From: an uncultured Clostridia bacterium
GTDB lineage: Bacteria > Bacillota > Clostridia > Oscillospirales > Ruminococcaceae
Reading direction: 5' to 3'
DNA length: 35,310 bases
NCBI GenBank assembly: GCA_947625915.1
Contig: CANQPX010000018.1
Coordinates: 1 to 35,310, forward strand
This document shows, in pieces, positions 22,547 to 32,206 of the stretch; the first letter of the stretch is position 1; each line of letters begins with the position of its first letter. The position numbers and the translations under genes were made by a program. The notes under the pieces are model-generated. The model was not told the origin of the DNA. It saw nothing but the letters and a program-made list of their open reading frames with translations, and searched no databases.

Positions 22547-23047
22547 TTAAAACTTTTCGGTACAGAACATTACGCCCGTTTCTTTGAGAACATCTCTTGC
22601 AATGTCCTCTGCAAGACCGTTGAAATTTCCGTAGTAGTCCGACATATCATCATTCCAGAACTGAACAATTTCACATGAGAATATACAATAATTAAAATTC
22701 ATTCCCATTATTGAAGCTGAAACAACTTTGGAAAAAATTGAATTGCCGCTGAAAGCAGTTTCATACGTGGAAATATCCGCTTCAATGTCATTAACACCGT
22801 TTTCATCAGGGCCTAAAACAGTTGCCGTAATAGTAACATTGCCCATTTCAATCTTGTCATTAATAATTGCCTTAATTGCCTCTGCCTTTGCTTTGTCAGA
22901 AACAAGTATTATAAACGAATAGTTTCCGTCGCCGCTGTCAGCCAATTCTCTCACATTGACTTTATCATCCTCTTTGAAAAGCGCCTGCACCTTTTTGTGG
23001 TATGTATACCACGGCGGCTGAAGTTTTGTCATTGTTGATTTTTCCAT
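22547..23047 (-). CDS. Uncharacterised conserved protein, last gene of the Rhs strand
   Basis: 166 residues from the ATG at 23047, which follows a TTAGGAGATG ribosome binding site. The sequence resembles an uncharacterised Firmicutes family seen near phages and mobile elements. Its features here are PPWYTYHKKVQALFKEDDKV at the N-terminus, GNVTITATVLGPDENG in the middle, and NYCIFSCEIVQFWNDDMSD and GVMFCTEKF at the C-terminus. No signal peptide, membrane segment or catalytic motif is evident. Its place just downstream of the Rhs cassettes could make it a toxin-locus accessory or immunity protein, but this is speculative. Confidence 0.68.
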   Translation of the reverse strand: MEKSTMTKLQPPWYTYHKKVQALFKEDDKVNVRELADSGDGNYSFIILVSDKAKAEAIKAIINDKIEMGNVTITATVLGPDENGVNDIEADISTYETAFSGNSIFSKVVSASIMGMNFNYCIFSCEIVQFWNDDMSDYYGNFNGLAEDIARDVLKETGVMFCTEKF

Positions 23048-23133
23048 AAAAACATCTCCTAACAATTTATTTTATACCGATAATTCGGTATAATTTACTG
23101 TGCTAATCTTTAATTGTTTTAATGATATGTCGT

Positions 23134-24205
23134 TCAATAAATGGTGTCGATAATTTCGCCGTCAAAAGTCGAAACGTGTAGGATTCCGTCGGTTTCTTTT
23201 ACCCAAACATTAAGAACCTCTTTAAGCTCGGTTTCACCAGTTTCGGGATTATATGCCCAAACTTCATCGCCTACCTGAACATCTTCAATGCAAACCAAGC
23301 CATTATTGGTATAAACTTCCGTATCTCCCGTAAAGCAGGTCGGATTGAACATCGAGAATACAATAGTAACAAGGTTAATTACCTGCGCTATTCCCATTCC
23401 CGTATTGCCGTCCGCAAAGTTTGCCATAGCAACTATACCGACTACAAGCGCCGCAACGCCCATTATGACATACCCGATAGGTCTGAGACTTGTCAGCATA
23501 CAAGAGAAGTTTGAAACCAAACTTGTTACCAGTCCTGCTGCTACATTAGCAACGATTTCTTCCTTACTTAAGCCCTGCTCCTTACCGTCTTTTATGGTTG
23601 AGATAATGTCCTGTGCAAAGCCGAACACGCCCATAACAGCATCAAACAAAGCCTTACCGTTGGGAGTAGCAATGTTGCCGAGTATTCCCTGAATACCCAT
23701 GCTTGCATTCATATCCGCAAGTGTAAAATAGCCGCTTGGGTCACTGTTTGAAACAGGGTTAGCGTTTGCATAAAGATACTTGTGCAAAGTATCAGGGTCA
23801 TACGCAGAACCCGCATAAGAATCCTGCGAAATAAATCTGCCTGTGGAAGTATCCATATACCTCGCCCGCAGATAATACAGACCCGTAGTACTGTCAAACT
23901 GCTCGCCGCAATAACGGTAATTATTCTCAGTTCTACCCGTAGATTTCAGCAGATTACCGAAAGCGTCATAGCTGTAGGTATCGGTAACCTTGCCGCTCTC
24001 ATCGGACAGTGCTGTAACAGAACCATGCCCGTCATACAAATAAGTGTAAGTCCTACCGTTACGCTCCTGTGAAATAAGATCAGCACCAATTGTGTAGTAA
24101 ACAAGAACATTCCCCTCGGAATCAAGCTCCGCAAGAACATTTGTAAGGCTCGAATTGTCATTGAGATACTTAACAACTTCAAAATCGCCCGTAATCCTGT
24201 ATGTT
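23134..24205 (-). pseudogene. Rhs core fragment with truncated Hint domain (cassette 5)
   Basis: The in-frame remnant starts inside an Rhs core (DFEVVKYLNDNSSLTNVLAE) right after an upstream in-frame stop and has no start codon with a ribosome binding site. It keeps the Rhs-associated core (YRYCGEQFDSTTGLYYLRAR to NSDPSGY), a hydrophobic pretoxin region and the first ~65 residues of a Hint domain (CFTGDTEVYTNNG to GEIIDT). It stops at IY* before the NHPF motif, so neither autoprocessing nor a toxin tip remains. It is a decayed, displaced module at the far end of the Rhs train. Confidence 0.82.
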
Positions 24206-24254
24206 TAAGTTGATTAGTATTAAATCAACATTTGACAAAACTTTTCATTTAAAC

Positions 24255-25133
24255 TCATATTTTTTTAAAGCAATTTATTCCATAGTCATCATATTTTTTC
24301 ATAAGACCTTTTTTCATATTAAATTCATTAATATGTTTTTTACCATATGAGTAATTAGTCCTTACATATCTTTTACAATATCCACTTTCGCCATAAATAA
24401 AGTCAAAATCAGCATAATTGCATGGATTCATTTTTGGAAGATTTGTATCTAAAACAGCACTTACGTTTTTATACAAAGGGTTATCAAACAAAATTATATC
24501 TTTGTCACTTGCAAAATTATCTATGGTTGCAGCTTTTACAATATATCCATCAACATATGTATACATTCTGCTTTTTATATTCCAAAAAGGATTTTTGGAT
24601 AATTTTGCTCCAAGCGTATAGCGTTCGCCATCATATGTATATATTCTCCCGTTACTCAATGTCAATTCATCAGTTCTTTTTCCTTCACTATATTCAATTA
24701 CGTTCCCAAATTTATCATACTTGATAATACATACATTCCTCAAATATATATTATCCATATTAAATACTGCATATTCTGCTGCAACACATTTATCATCGCT
24801 ATAAACAAAAAACTTTTCGCTCACTAAATTGTCAATTTCTCCCCACTGCAAGGATCTTATCAAGTTATTGCTGATAAAATAATGTTCAGAAACATACTGT
24901 TTTTTAGCCGGTATTTTTTTTAATATCTTTCTTTCATTTACTGTATTGTCATTTATTTCCGTTATATAATCAGGATGATATGGTTCAGTCCAACCACTAC
25001 ACCAGATTATTCTATCTGCTGACGTGATTTCACATTGTGTTTTTAATATAAAATAATCATCTTTGTATCTATCATATGTGCTAAAAACTTCCATCAAAAC
25101 CTTATTTAAATTATTTAAATTACAGATTTCCAT
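24255..25133 (-). CDS. Candidate immunity protein for the HNH-type Rhs toxin
   Basis: 292 residues; ATG preceded by AGGAG 5 nt upstream. The sequence is rich in Tyr, Asn, Lys and Ile and is AT-rich in codon use, unlike the Rhs core beside it. No membrane segment or signal peptide is seen. Repeated Tyr/Asp motifs (NGRIYTYDGERYTLG, SRMYTYVDGYIVKA) suggest a beta-sheet protein. I do not recognise the family. It lies 53 bp downstream of the Rhs module with an HNH-like toxin, exactly where a cognate immunity gene belongs, which is the only basis for the call. Confidence 0.6.
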   Translation of the reverse strand: MEICNLNNLNKVLMEVFSTYDRYKDDYFILKTQCEITSADRIIWCSGWTEPYHPDYITEINDNTVNERKILKKIPAKKQYVSEHYFISNNLIRSLQWGEIDNLVSEKFFVYSDDKCVAAEYAVFNMDNIYLRNVCIIKYDKFGNVIEYSEGKRTDELTLSNGRIYTYDGERYTLGAKLSKNPFWNIKSRMYTYVDGYIVKAATIDNFASDKDIILFDNPLYKNVSAVLDTNLPKMNPCNYADFDFIYGESGYCKRYVRTNYSYGKKHINEFNMKKGLMKKYDDYGINCFKKI

Positions 25134-25186
25134 AGTTTCTCCTATCTTATAGGCATTGCGGGTTAAATAACCCGCAATGCCAAAAC

Positions 25187-26785
25187 TTATAATATTAATG
25201 AATCAATAGCCTGAATTTCTAATCCCATTGCCGTTAATACACTTGCAACTACTGTCTGACATATTGGGGTTCCAAGCTTATAAGTTGCTAAATAAGATGG
25301 AACTATCGTTCCGTTTACCCATTCACAATATAAATAATTATTACTATGAATAGCAACATGTGTTTTAGTTTTTATTTTTACAAGGTTCAACGTAGAAATA
25401 GCTGGATTGTAATATGCGTTTTTATAATTTTTCTCATATACACTAATACCAACCGCTTTTAATACCATTACAGATGGAATTGCCTGAGTCAGTCCTTTAG
25501 GCACAATATGGTGTATTGCGTAAGGATACGGATAATCATCATTAGATTTTGTATTTTCTCCTGCCGCATTTAGGACATAACTTGAAATTCCTGAAGTCAT
25601 CAACATAATTGCTAAAAAGGTTCCTTTTTGCTGTGGGTCGGTAAAAATCTCACTTAAAGTTGATGAAAGGATAGAATTACTGTATGTTATAGCCAATTTT
25701 CCACCAAGAAATACCGCAAAAGGTATCATGGCTAATGCTATAATATTTTCAATACCATATGTTGCAACTGCACCTTTAATAGCGGCAACTAAAGTGCGAA
25801 AAAGATTAATATAATTAGGTGTATTAATATTGTTTATAACTGCTCCACCAGCAGTACCTGCATTTAATGAATTTAAATCATAAAAATACCCACTTGGATC
25901 AGAATAAGTAATAGGATTACTGTTTGCATAAAGATATTTATGCAAAGTATCAGGTTCAAAGGTATTACCTTGATAAGAATCCATCGAAATAAACCTGCCA
26001 GTAGAAGTATCCATATACCTCGCCCGCAGATAATACAGCCCGGTAGTGGAATCAAACTGTTCACCACAGTAACGATAATTGTTAGACGTTCTACCCGTAG
26101 ATTTCAGCAGATTACCAAAAGCGTCATAGCTGTAGGTATCGGTAATCTTTCCGCTCTCATCGGACAGTGCTGTAATAGAACCGTGACCGTCATAGAGGTA
26201 AACGTAAACCTTACCATCACGTTCCTGCGAAATCAAGTCAGCGCCAATGGTGTAGTAAGCCTGAACATTACCCTCTGAATCAATTTCCGCAAGTACATTT
26301 GTCAGCGAGGAATTATCATTGAGGTACTTAACAAATTCGATTTTGCCGTCGCTCGTGCTTGTGGACTTGGAAGTCCTGTTGCCTGCATAATCGTAAGTGT
26401 AGCTTTCCTCGATAACAAGCGAACCATTTTGAACAGTAGCCTTAACAAGCTTGTTATCGGAGTTGTACTCATAAAGAGCCGACTGCGCACCGCCGATAAC
26501 ACGAACGAGATTGCCGTTAAGGTCATACTCATAAGTATTATCAGAATCTGCAGCAAGCTGATTAAGCTCGTTGTAGGCATAGACAGTTTCCTTGCCTTTT
26601 TCAGTTTTCAAGATACGGTTGCCTACATTATCATAAGCATAAGTGTAAGCAGTAACCTTTTCACCCTCGGTAATAGTCTCACCCGTCAGGCGGTAAAGAT
26701 TATCATAAGTATACTCAACAGTCCGATCCAGTTCAGCAACTGAAAGCCGCTCGCCTGATTCCACTAAAGCAGAGCATAAACACAT
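25187..26785 (-). CDS. Orphan Rhs module with HNH/AHH-like nuclease tip (cassette 2)
   Basis: 532 residues. The first ~10 residues (MCLCSALVES) are foreign to the core; homology begins at GERLSVAELD. YD-repeats and the Rhs-associated core follow, to SDPSGY at about 310. The remaining ~220 residues are unique: a hydrophobic stretch, then IHHIVPKGL with a downstream N-L-V and two spaced histidines (KTHVAIHSN), resembling HNH/AHH treble-clef nuclease toxins. There is no Hint domain. No ribosome binding site precedes the start, and the N-terminal Rhs shell and secretion part are absent. It is therefore probably a silent cassette rather than an expressed toxin. The candidate immunity gene follows directly. 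Confidence 0.82.
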   Translation of the reverse strand: MCLCSALVESGERLSVAELDRTVEYTYDNLYRLTGETITEGEKVTAYTYAYDNVGNRILKTEKGKETVYAYNELNQLAADSDNTYEYDLNGNLVRVIGGAQSALYEYNSDNKLVKATVQNGSLVIEESYTYDYAGNRTSKSTSTSDGKIEFVKYLNDNSSLTNVLAEIDSEGNVQAYYTIGADLISQERDGKVYVYLYDGHGSITALSDESGKITDTYSYDAFGNLLKSTGRTSNNYRYCGEQFDSTTGLYYLRARYMDTSTGRFISMDSYQGNTFEPDTLHKYLYANSNPITYSDPSGYFYDLNSLNAGTAGGAVINNINTPNYINLFRTLVAAIKGAVATYGIENIIALAMIPFAVFLGGKLAITYSNSILSSTLSEIFTDPQQKGTFLAIMLMTSGISSYVLNAAGENTKSNDDYPYPYAIHHIVPKGLTQAIPSVMVLKAVGISVYEKNYKNAYYNPAISTLNLVKIKTKTHVAIHSNNYLYCEWVNGTIVPSYLATYKLGTPICQTVVASVLTAMGLEIQAIDSLIL

Positions 26786-28836
26786 TATGCAAAGTGTACA
26801 AAGATATTGCTAATATTTTTTCAGTATATTTCGCTATAGGATTTTTTTCAAAACTACTTATAAAACCTACTAATTTAATGTATAGATTCATATAGCTTAT
26901 TTAATTCCGAATGTGTCTGAGATAATACTAAATCTACCACTCCCTTTTTAATAGTAAATTCATTCACGATATTATCTGATTTCCTTTTAAACATCAAGTA
27001 TCCATATTGAGAATCTTCAATATAAAAAACTTTATAATGTCCTATACCAGTTGGAATATTAATAGAAATATCATATCTTGCTGGACAAGAATAAAATGTG
27101 TCAGATTCATAAATGTTTTTATTAATTTCATGAAATATTTCATTCCAGTCATTAGTTATCTTTTCAGAATATATCCTATTGCCGATATCATGAATTATCC
27201 ATATCATACACATTAAAACATCATTTAAGTAAACTAACTCGCTATCATTTCCAACTTTTTTTGAATTAATCCAATATGAAAATGTTCCTTCAAGCAGTGA
27301 TGTGTAATTATCACACAATGTAAATTCTGTAGCAAATGTTTCTTTATTTCCTATTATCAATAATCGTTTGCCTCCTCATTAATTTAATCCTAATTCTCGT
27401 CTTATCCAAACTGGAATATCCTGAATTTCTGAAGAATTTAAAATTCCGGCAAAATGCACTGTTCCATCGCCATAATTGGCACCATTACTAAAAAATTGAT
27501 ACACACCCTTTTCACCGACTCCAAACCATGTATGATCATTTCCACGTAAAGCATTTTCATATACTGATTGTGCATCAATCGGCTCAGGGGTTTTAGCTGG
27601 ATTGTAATTACTTGAAAATGTATTGTGTGCAGGATTGGATTCATATGGTGGTTTTACTCTTTTAGCTACTTCATCAGGATTATACGGGCTATCATCTAAC
27701 GCAGGAGAAGGTTCGCTATTATAATTATGAACTAAAATTCCAAACTCACCAACAAAGTAAGTATCAAAGTCAGCTACATCAAGATTGTAAACGAAAATTG
27801 GTTCATCAAGTTTTTCAACTTCAATATCTGTAACTTCAACTGTATCACCATCAACGGTATACAGCATATCACCAATTTCAAGGTCACCTGCAGCTACCCA
27901 ACCCTTGTCCTCAACATAGAATGGGTGGTTAGTTGTAGTATCAATAATTTCTCCGTCAGAAGTTTCAAGGTGCAGTAATTTGTCAGTTTCCTTGACCCAA
28001 ACGTTCAGAACCTCTTTAAGCTCGGTTTCGCCGGTTTCGGGATTGTATGCCCAAACCTTATCTCCGACATTAATTTCGTCTATACGTTTCTGTTCGTTTT
28101 CAAATGCAACAAGTGTATCACCTGTAAAGCATGACTGAAATGTTAATCCAACCATAACCATAAGGTGTGCCGACCTTAAAACAGCCAGTGCTAAATCGCC
28201 ATCGTCTAAAGCTTCGGCAATTGATTCTGCTTGGAATATTAACCCTAATGCTGCAGCAGCCTTTAAAATATACCTCAAAGCGCCTTCCATTAATTTTATA
28301 TCACATATTTTATTCAGCACTTTGACGTTTATCAGACCAGATATTAAGCCTTTTCCTAATGCCGAGAAAAAGCCATTCCAATCTTCAGCATTTTGCATTT
28401 GATATAATGTGTCAATTACTGAAAAGGCGTTATTTAATGATTTTAACACCCACATACATGCGTTGGCATTAATACTGTCTAACTGATTGTTCATCCAACC
28501 GGCAATACTTACATCCGCCAAGGCAAAGTACCCACTCGGATCAGAATACATGACAGGATTAGAATTAGCATAAAGATACTTATGGAGCGAAACAGGGTCA
28601 TAAACGCTGCCAGCATAAGAATCCTGAGTAATGAATCTGCCTGTAGAGGTATCCATATACCTTGCACGAAGATAATACAACCCCGTAGCGCTGTCAAACT
28701 GTTCCCCGCAATAACGATAATTGTTAGCCGTTCTACCCGTAGATTTCAGCAGATTACCAAACGCGTCATAAGTGTAAGTATCGGTTACAGAACCGTCCTC
28801 ACTCATAAGCCCAACAACAGAACCGTGACCGTCATA
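26664..28836. repeat. Direct repeat copy 1, about 2.17 kb
   Basis: Matches 29306-31478 at a constant offset of 2,642 bases. The left boundary is at CCCTCGGTAATAG, with different bases before it. The right boundary is in the Rhs core after GACCGTCATA, where the two copies diverge. Predicted proteins inside are identical and spot checks of the DNA agree. It contains the 5' end of one orphan Rhs module, one immunity gene and most of another Rhs module. Confidence 0.88.
26875..27360 (-). CDS. Imm42-like immunity protein, copy 1
   Basis: 161 residues from a TTG start, with GGAGG 10 nt upstream and 18 bp after the Rhs toxin stop. The N-terminus MIIGNKETFATEF and the following FSYWINSKKVG pattern resemble immunity proteins of the Imm42 type. 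No signal peptide or membrane segment. It should neutralise the uncharacterised toxin tip of the module just upstream. The gene is AT-rich compared with the Rhs core. Its product is identical to that of 29517-30002. The pairing with the toxin comes from position; the Imm42 call is by resemblance. Confidence 0.72.
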   Translation of the reverse strand: MIIGNKETFATEFTLCDNYTSLLEGTFSYWINSKKVGNDSELVYLNDVLMCMIWIIHDIGNRIYSEKITNDWNEIFHEINKNIYESDTFYSCPARYDISINIPTGIGHYKVFYIEDSQYGYLMFKRKSDNIVNEFTIKKGVVDLVLSQTHSELNKLYESIH

Positions 28837-29427
28837 AAGGTAAGTGTAAGTCTTACCGTTACGTTCCTGCGAAATCAAGTCTGCGCCGATAGTGTAATAA
28901 ACCTGAACATTCCCCTCGGAATCAAGCTCCGCAAGTACATTTGTCAGCGAGGAATTATCATTCAGATACTTAACAAATTCGGTTTTGCCGTCACTTGTGC
29001 TTGTTGACTTGGAAGTCCTGTTGCCTGCGTAATCGTAGGTATAGCTTTCCTCGATAACAAGCGAACCATTTTGAACAGTAGCCTTAACAAGTTTGTTTTC
29101 GGAATTGTACTCATAAAGAGCAGACTGCGCCCCGCCGATAACACGAACGAGATTGCCGTTAAGATCGTACTCATAAGTCGCGTCGCTGTCGGACACAAGC
29201 TGATTAAGCTCATTGTAAGAATACTCGGTTTCCTTGCCGTTTTTAGTTTTCAAGATACGGTTGCCAACGCTGTCATAAGCATAGATGTACTCTGTGACTT
29301 TTTTGCCCTCGGTAATAGTCTCACCCGTCAGGCGGTAAAGATTATCATAAGTATACTCAACAGTCCGATCCAGTTCAGCAACTGAAAGCCGCTCGCCTGA
29401 TTCCACTAAAGCAGAGCATAAACACAT
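27379..29427 (-). CDS. Orphan Rhs module with Hint domain and uncharacterised toxin (cassette 3)
   Basis: 682 residues. The N-terminus MCLCSALVES is the same junction peptide as in cassette 2, then core homology from GERLSVAELD. YD-repeats and the Rhs-associated core end at SDPSGY. A ~130-residue hydrophobic linker leads to a complete Hint domain starting at C433 (CFTGDT), with NHPFYV and the terminal HN pair (VHN) needed for self-cleavage. The final ~110 residues are the toxin (NPDEVAKRVKPPYESNPAHN to IPVWIRRELGLN), a recurrent polymorphic-toxin tip whose activity I cannot name. There is no ribosome binding site and no N-terminal shell, so it is probably silent. Confidence 0.84.
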   Translation of the reverse strand: MCLCSALVESGERLSVAELDRTVEYTYDNLYRLTGETITEGKKVTEYIYAYDSVGNRILKTKNGKETEYSYNELNQLVSDSDATYEYDLNGNLVRVIGGAQSALYEYNSENKLVKATVQNGSLVIEESYTYDYAGNRTSKSTSTSDGKTEFVKYLNDNSSLTNVLAELDSEGNVQVYYTIGADLISQERNGKTYTYLYDGHGSVVGLMSEDGSVTDTYTYDAFGNLLKSTGRTANNYRYCGEQFDSATGLYYLRARYMDTSTGRFITQDSYAGSVYDPVSLHKYLYANSNPVMYSDPSGYFALADVSIAGWMNNQLDSINANACMWVLKSLNNAFSVIDTLYQMQNAEDWNGFFSALGKGLISGLINVKVLNKICDIKLMEGALRYILKAAAALGLIFQAESIAEALDDGDLALAVLRSAHLMVMVGLTFQSCFTGDTLVAFENEQKRIDEINVGDKVWAYNPETGETELKEVLNVWVKETDKLLHLETSDGEIIDTTTNHPFYVEDKGWVAAGDLEIGDMLYTVDGDTVEVTDIEVEKLDEPIFVYNLDVADFDTYFVGEFGILVHNYNSEPSPALDDSPYNPDEVAKRVKPPYESNPAHNTFSSNYNPAKTPEPIDAQSVYENALRGNDHTWFGVGEKGVYQFFSNGANYGDGTVHFAGILNSSEIQDIPVWIRRELGLN

Positions 29428-31478
29428 TATGCAAAGTGTACAAAGATATTGCTAATATTTTTTCAGTATATTTCGCTATAGGATTTTTTTCAAAACTACT
29501 TATAAAACCTACTAATTTAATGTATAGATTCATATAGCTTATTTAATTCCGAATGTGTCTGAGATAATACTAAATCTACCACTCCCTTTTTAATAGTAAA
29601 TTCATTCACGATATTATCTGATTTCCTTTTAAACATCAAGTATCCATATTGAGAATCTTCAATATAAAAAACTTTATAATGTCCTATACCAGTTGGAATA
29701 TTAATAGAAATATCATATCTTGCTGGACAAGAATAAAATGTGTCAGATTCATAAATGTTTTTATTAATTTCATGAAATATTTCATTCCAGTCATTAGTTA
29801 TCTTTTCAGAATATATCCTATTGCCGATATCATGAATTATCCATATCATACACATTAAAACATCATTTAAGTAAACTAACTCGCTATCATTTCCAACTTT
29901 TTTTGAATTAATCCAATATGAAAATGTTCCTTCAAGCAGTGATGTGTAATTATCACACAATGTAAATTCTGTAGCAAATGTTTCTTTATTTCCTATTATC
30001 AATAATCGTTTGCCTCCTCATTAATTTAATCCTAATTCTCGTCTTATCCAAACTGGAATATCCTGAATTTCTGAAGAATTTAAAATTCCGGCAAAATGCA
30101 CTGTTCCATCGCCATAATTGGCACCATTACTAAAAAATTGATACACACCCTTTTCACCGACTCCAAACCATGTATGATCATTTCCACGTAAAGCATTTTC
30201 ATATACTGATTGTGCATCAATCGGCTCAGGGGTTTTAGCTGGATTGTAATTACTTGAAAATGTATTGTGTGCAGGATTGGATTCATATGGTGGTTTTACT
30301 CTTTTAGCTACTTCATCAGGATTATACGGGCTATCATCTAACGCAGGAGAAGGTTCGCTATTATAATTATGAACTAAAATTCCAAACTCACCAACAAAGT
30401 AAGTATCAAAGTCAGCTACATCAAGATTGTAAACGAAAATTGGTTCATCAAGTTTTTCAACTTCAATATCTGTAACTTCAACTGTATCACCATCAACGGT
30501 ATACAGCATATCACCAATTTCAAGGTCACCTGCAGCTACCCAACCCTTGTCCTCAACATAGAATGGGTGGTTAGTTGTAGTATCAATAATTTCTCCGTCA
30601 GAAGTTTCAAGGTGCAGTAATTTGTCAGTTTCCTTGACCCAAACGTTCAGAACCTCTTTAAGCTCGGTTTCGCCGGTTTCGGGATTGTATGCCCAAACCT
30701 TATCTCCGACATTAATTTCGTCTATACGTTTCTGTTCGTTTTCAAATGCAACAAGTGTATCACCTGTAAAGCATGACTGAAATGTTAATCCAACCATAAC
30801 CATAAGGTGTGCCGACCTTAAAACAGCCAGTGCTAAATCGCCATCGTCTAAAGCTTCGGCAATTGATTCTGCTTGGAATATTAACCCTAATGCTGCAGCA
30901 GCCTTTAAAATATACCTCAAAGCGCCTTCCATTAATTTTATATCACATATTTTATTCAGCACTTTGACGTTTATCAGACCAGATATTAAGCCTTTTCCTA
31001 ATGCCGAGAAAAAGCCATTCCAATCTTCAGCATTTTGCATTTGATATAATGTGTCAATTACTGAAAAGGCGTTATTTAATGATTTTAACACCCACATACA
31101 TGCGTTGGCATTAATACTGTCTAACTGATTGTTCATCCAACCGGCAATACTTACATCCGCCAAGGCAAAGTACCCACTCGGATCAGAATACATGACAGGA
31201 TTAGAATTAGCATAAAGATACTTATGGAGCGAAACAGGGTCATAAACGCTGCCAGCATAAGAATCCTGAGTAATGAATCTGCCTGTAGAGGTATCCATAT
31301 ACCTTGCACGAAGATAATACAACCCCGTAGCGCTGTCAAACTGTTCCCCGCAATAACGATAATTGTTAGCCGTTCTACCCGTAGATTTCAGCAGATTACC
31401 AAACGCGTCATAAGTGTAAGTATCGGTTACAGAACCGTCCTCACTCATAAGCCCAACAACAGAACCGTGACCGTCATA
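29306..31478. repeat. Direct repeat copy 2, about 2.17 kb
   Basis: Second copy of 26664-28836, separated from it by 469 bases of diverged Rhs core. Identity across toxin, Hint, immunity gene and junction suggests a recent duplication, or gene conversion, by recombination between Rhs cores. Confidence 0.88.
29517..30002 (-). CDS. Imm42-like immunity protein, copy 2
   Basis: Identical in predicted product (161 residues) to the gene at 26875-27360, with the same TTG start and GGAGG site 18 bp downstream of its Rhs toxin. Two identical immunity genes would give dosage or a spare copy. Because it lies between two orphan modules, it may be expressed only from an internal promoter or by read-through from the main Rhs gene to the right; no strong promoter was found directly upstream. 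Confidence 0.72.
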   Translation of the reverse strand: MIIGNKETFATEFTLCDNYTSLLEGTFSYWINSKKVGNDSELVYLNDVLMCMIWIIHDIGNRIYSEKITNDWNEIFHEINKNIYESDTFYSCPARYDISINIPTGIGHYKVFYIEDSQYGYLMFKRKSDNIVNEFTIKKGVVDLVLSQTHSELNKLYESIH

Positions 31479-32120
31479 CAAATAAGTGTAAGTTCTGCCG
31501 TTGCGTTCTTGAGAGATCAAATCTGCACCTAATGTATAGAAACACTTCTCTGTGCCGTTGTAGTCCATTTCCGCAAGCACATAAGTCAACGAACCATTAA
31601 TGTCAAGCAAATACTTTGTATATTCACCCTCGGATTTTTTCGCCGTTCTGTTACCTGCATAGTCGTACTCATATTCCTCAACAGAAACATTGTTTCCGCT
31701 CTGAACAGTTGCACGAATAAGATGATTTTCACTATCATAGGTATACAGCGCCGCCTGCGCCTCGCCGATAACACGAACGAGATTTCCATTGAGGTCGTAC
31801 TCATAAGTATTATCAGAATCTGCAACAAGCTGATTAAGCTCATTGTAAGTGTACTCTGTCTCCGTGCCGTTTTTGGTTTTCAAGATACGGTTGCCAACGC
31901 TGTCGTAGGCATAGGTGTACTCTGTGACTTTTTCGCCCTCGGTGATAGTTTCGCTTGTCAGTCGGTAAAGCTCATCGTAGGTATAAGCAACTGTGCAGTC
32001 AAGCTCTGCAACGCTAAGCCTCTCACCTGCCGCGCCAAGAGTATACACATATTGTACCACAGGATTGCCGTCAATGTCAATCATATTACCGCCCTTAAAA
32101 ATTAACTTTAGTGGCGGCAA
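30021..32120 (-). CDS. Orphan Rhs module with Hint domain and the same toxin (cassette 4)
   Basis: 699 residues in the open frame from a TTG; a more likely start is the ATG at 32084, just before DIDGNPVVQYVY, where homology to the main Rhs gene begins and AAGGGCGG lies 4 nt upstream. It retains slightly more core than cassettes 2 and 3. Its middle core diverges (NVSVEEYEYDYAGNRTAKKS), but the rest is identical to cassette 3. The Hint domain begins at C450 and ends with HN at 584-585; the toxin is at about 590-699. The missing N-terminal half of Rhs means it cannot form the complete toxin shell alone. Confidence 0.83.
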   Translation of the reverse strand: MPPLKLIFKGGNMIDIDGNPVVQYVYTLGAAGERLSVAELDCTVAYTYDELYRLTSETITEGEKVTEYTYAYDSVGNRILKTKNGTETEYTYNELNQLVADSDNTYEYDLNGNLVRVIGEAQAALYTYDSENHLIRATVQSGNNVSVEEYEYDYAGNRTAKKSEGEYTKYLLDINGSLTYVLAEMDYNGTEKCFYTLGADLISQERNGRTYTYLYDGHGSVVGLMSEDGSVTDTYTYDAFGNLLKSTGRTANNYRYCGEQFDSATGLYYLRARYMDTSTGRFITQDSYAGSVYDPVSLHKYLYANSNPVMYSDPSGYFALADVSIAGWMNNQLDSINANACMWVLKSLNNAFSVIDTLYQMQNAEDWNGFFSALGKGLISGLINVKVLNKICDIKLMEGALRYILKAAAALGLIFQAESIAEALDDGDLALAVLRSAHLMVMVGLTFQSCFTGDTLVAFENEQKRIDEINVGDKVWAYNPETGETELKEVLNVWVKETDKLLHLETSDGEIIDTTTNHPFYVEDKGWVAAGDLEIGDMLYTVDGDTVEVTDIEVEKLDEPIFVYNLDVADFDTYFVGEFGILVHNYNSEPSPALDDSPYNPDEVAKRVKPPYESNPAHNTFSSNYNPAKTPEPIDAQSVYENALRGNDHTWFGVGEKGVYQFFSNGANYGDGTVHFAGILNSSEIQDIPVWIRRELGLN

Positions 32121-32206
32121 GTCAATTTATGGTGGTGTTAATTTTCCAATATGGTTTACAAATTTTATTGATAAATAATGTATCAGAAATTTAACGAAAT
32201 AAATTG

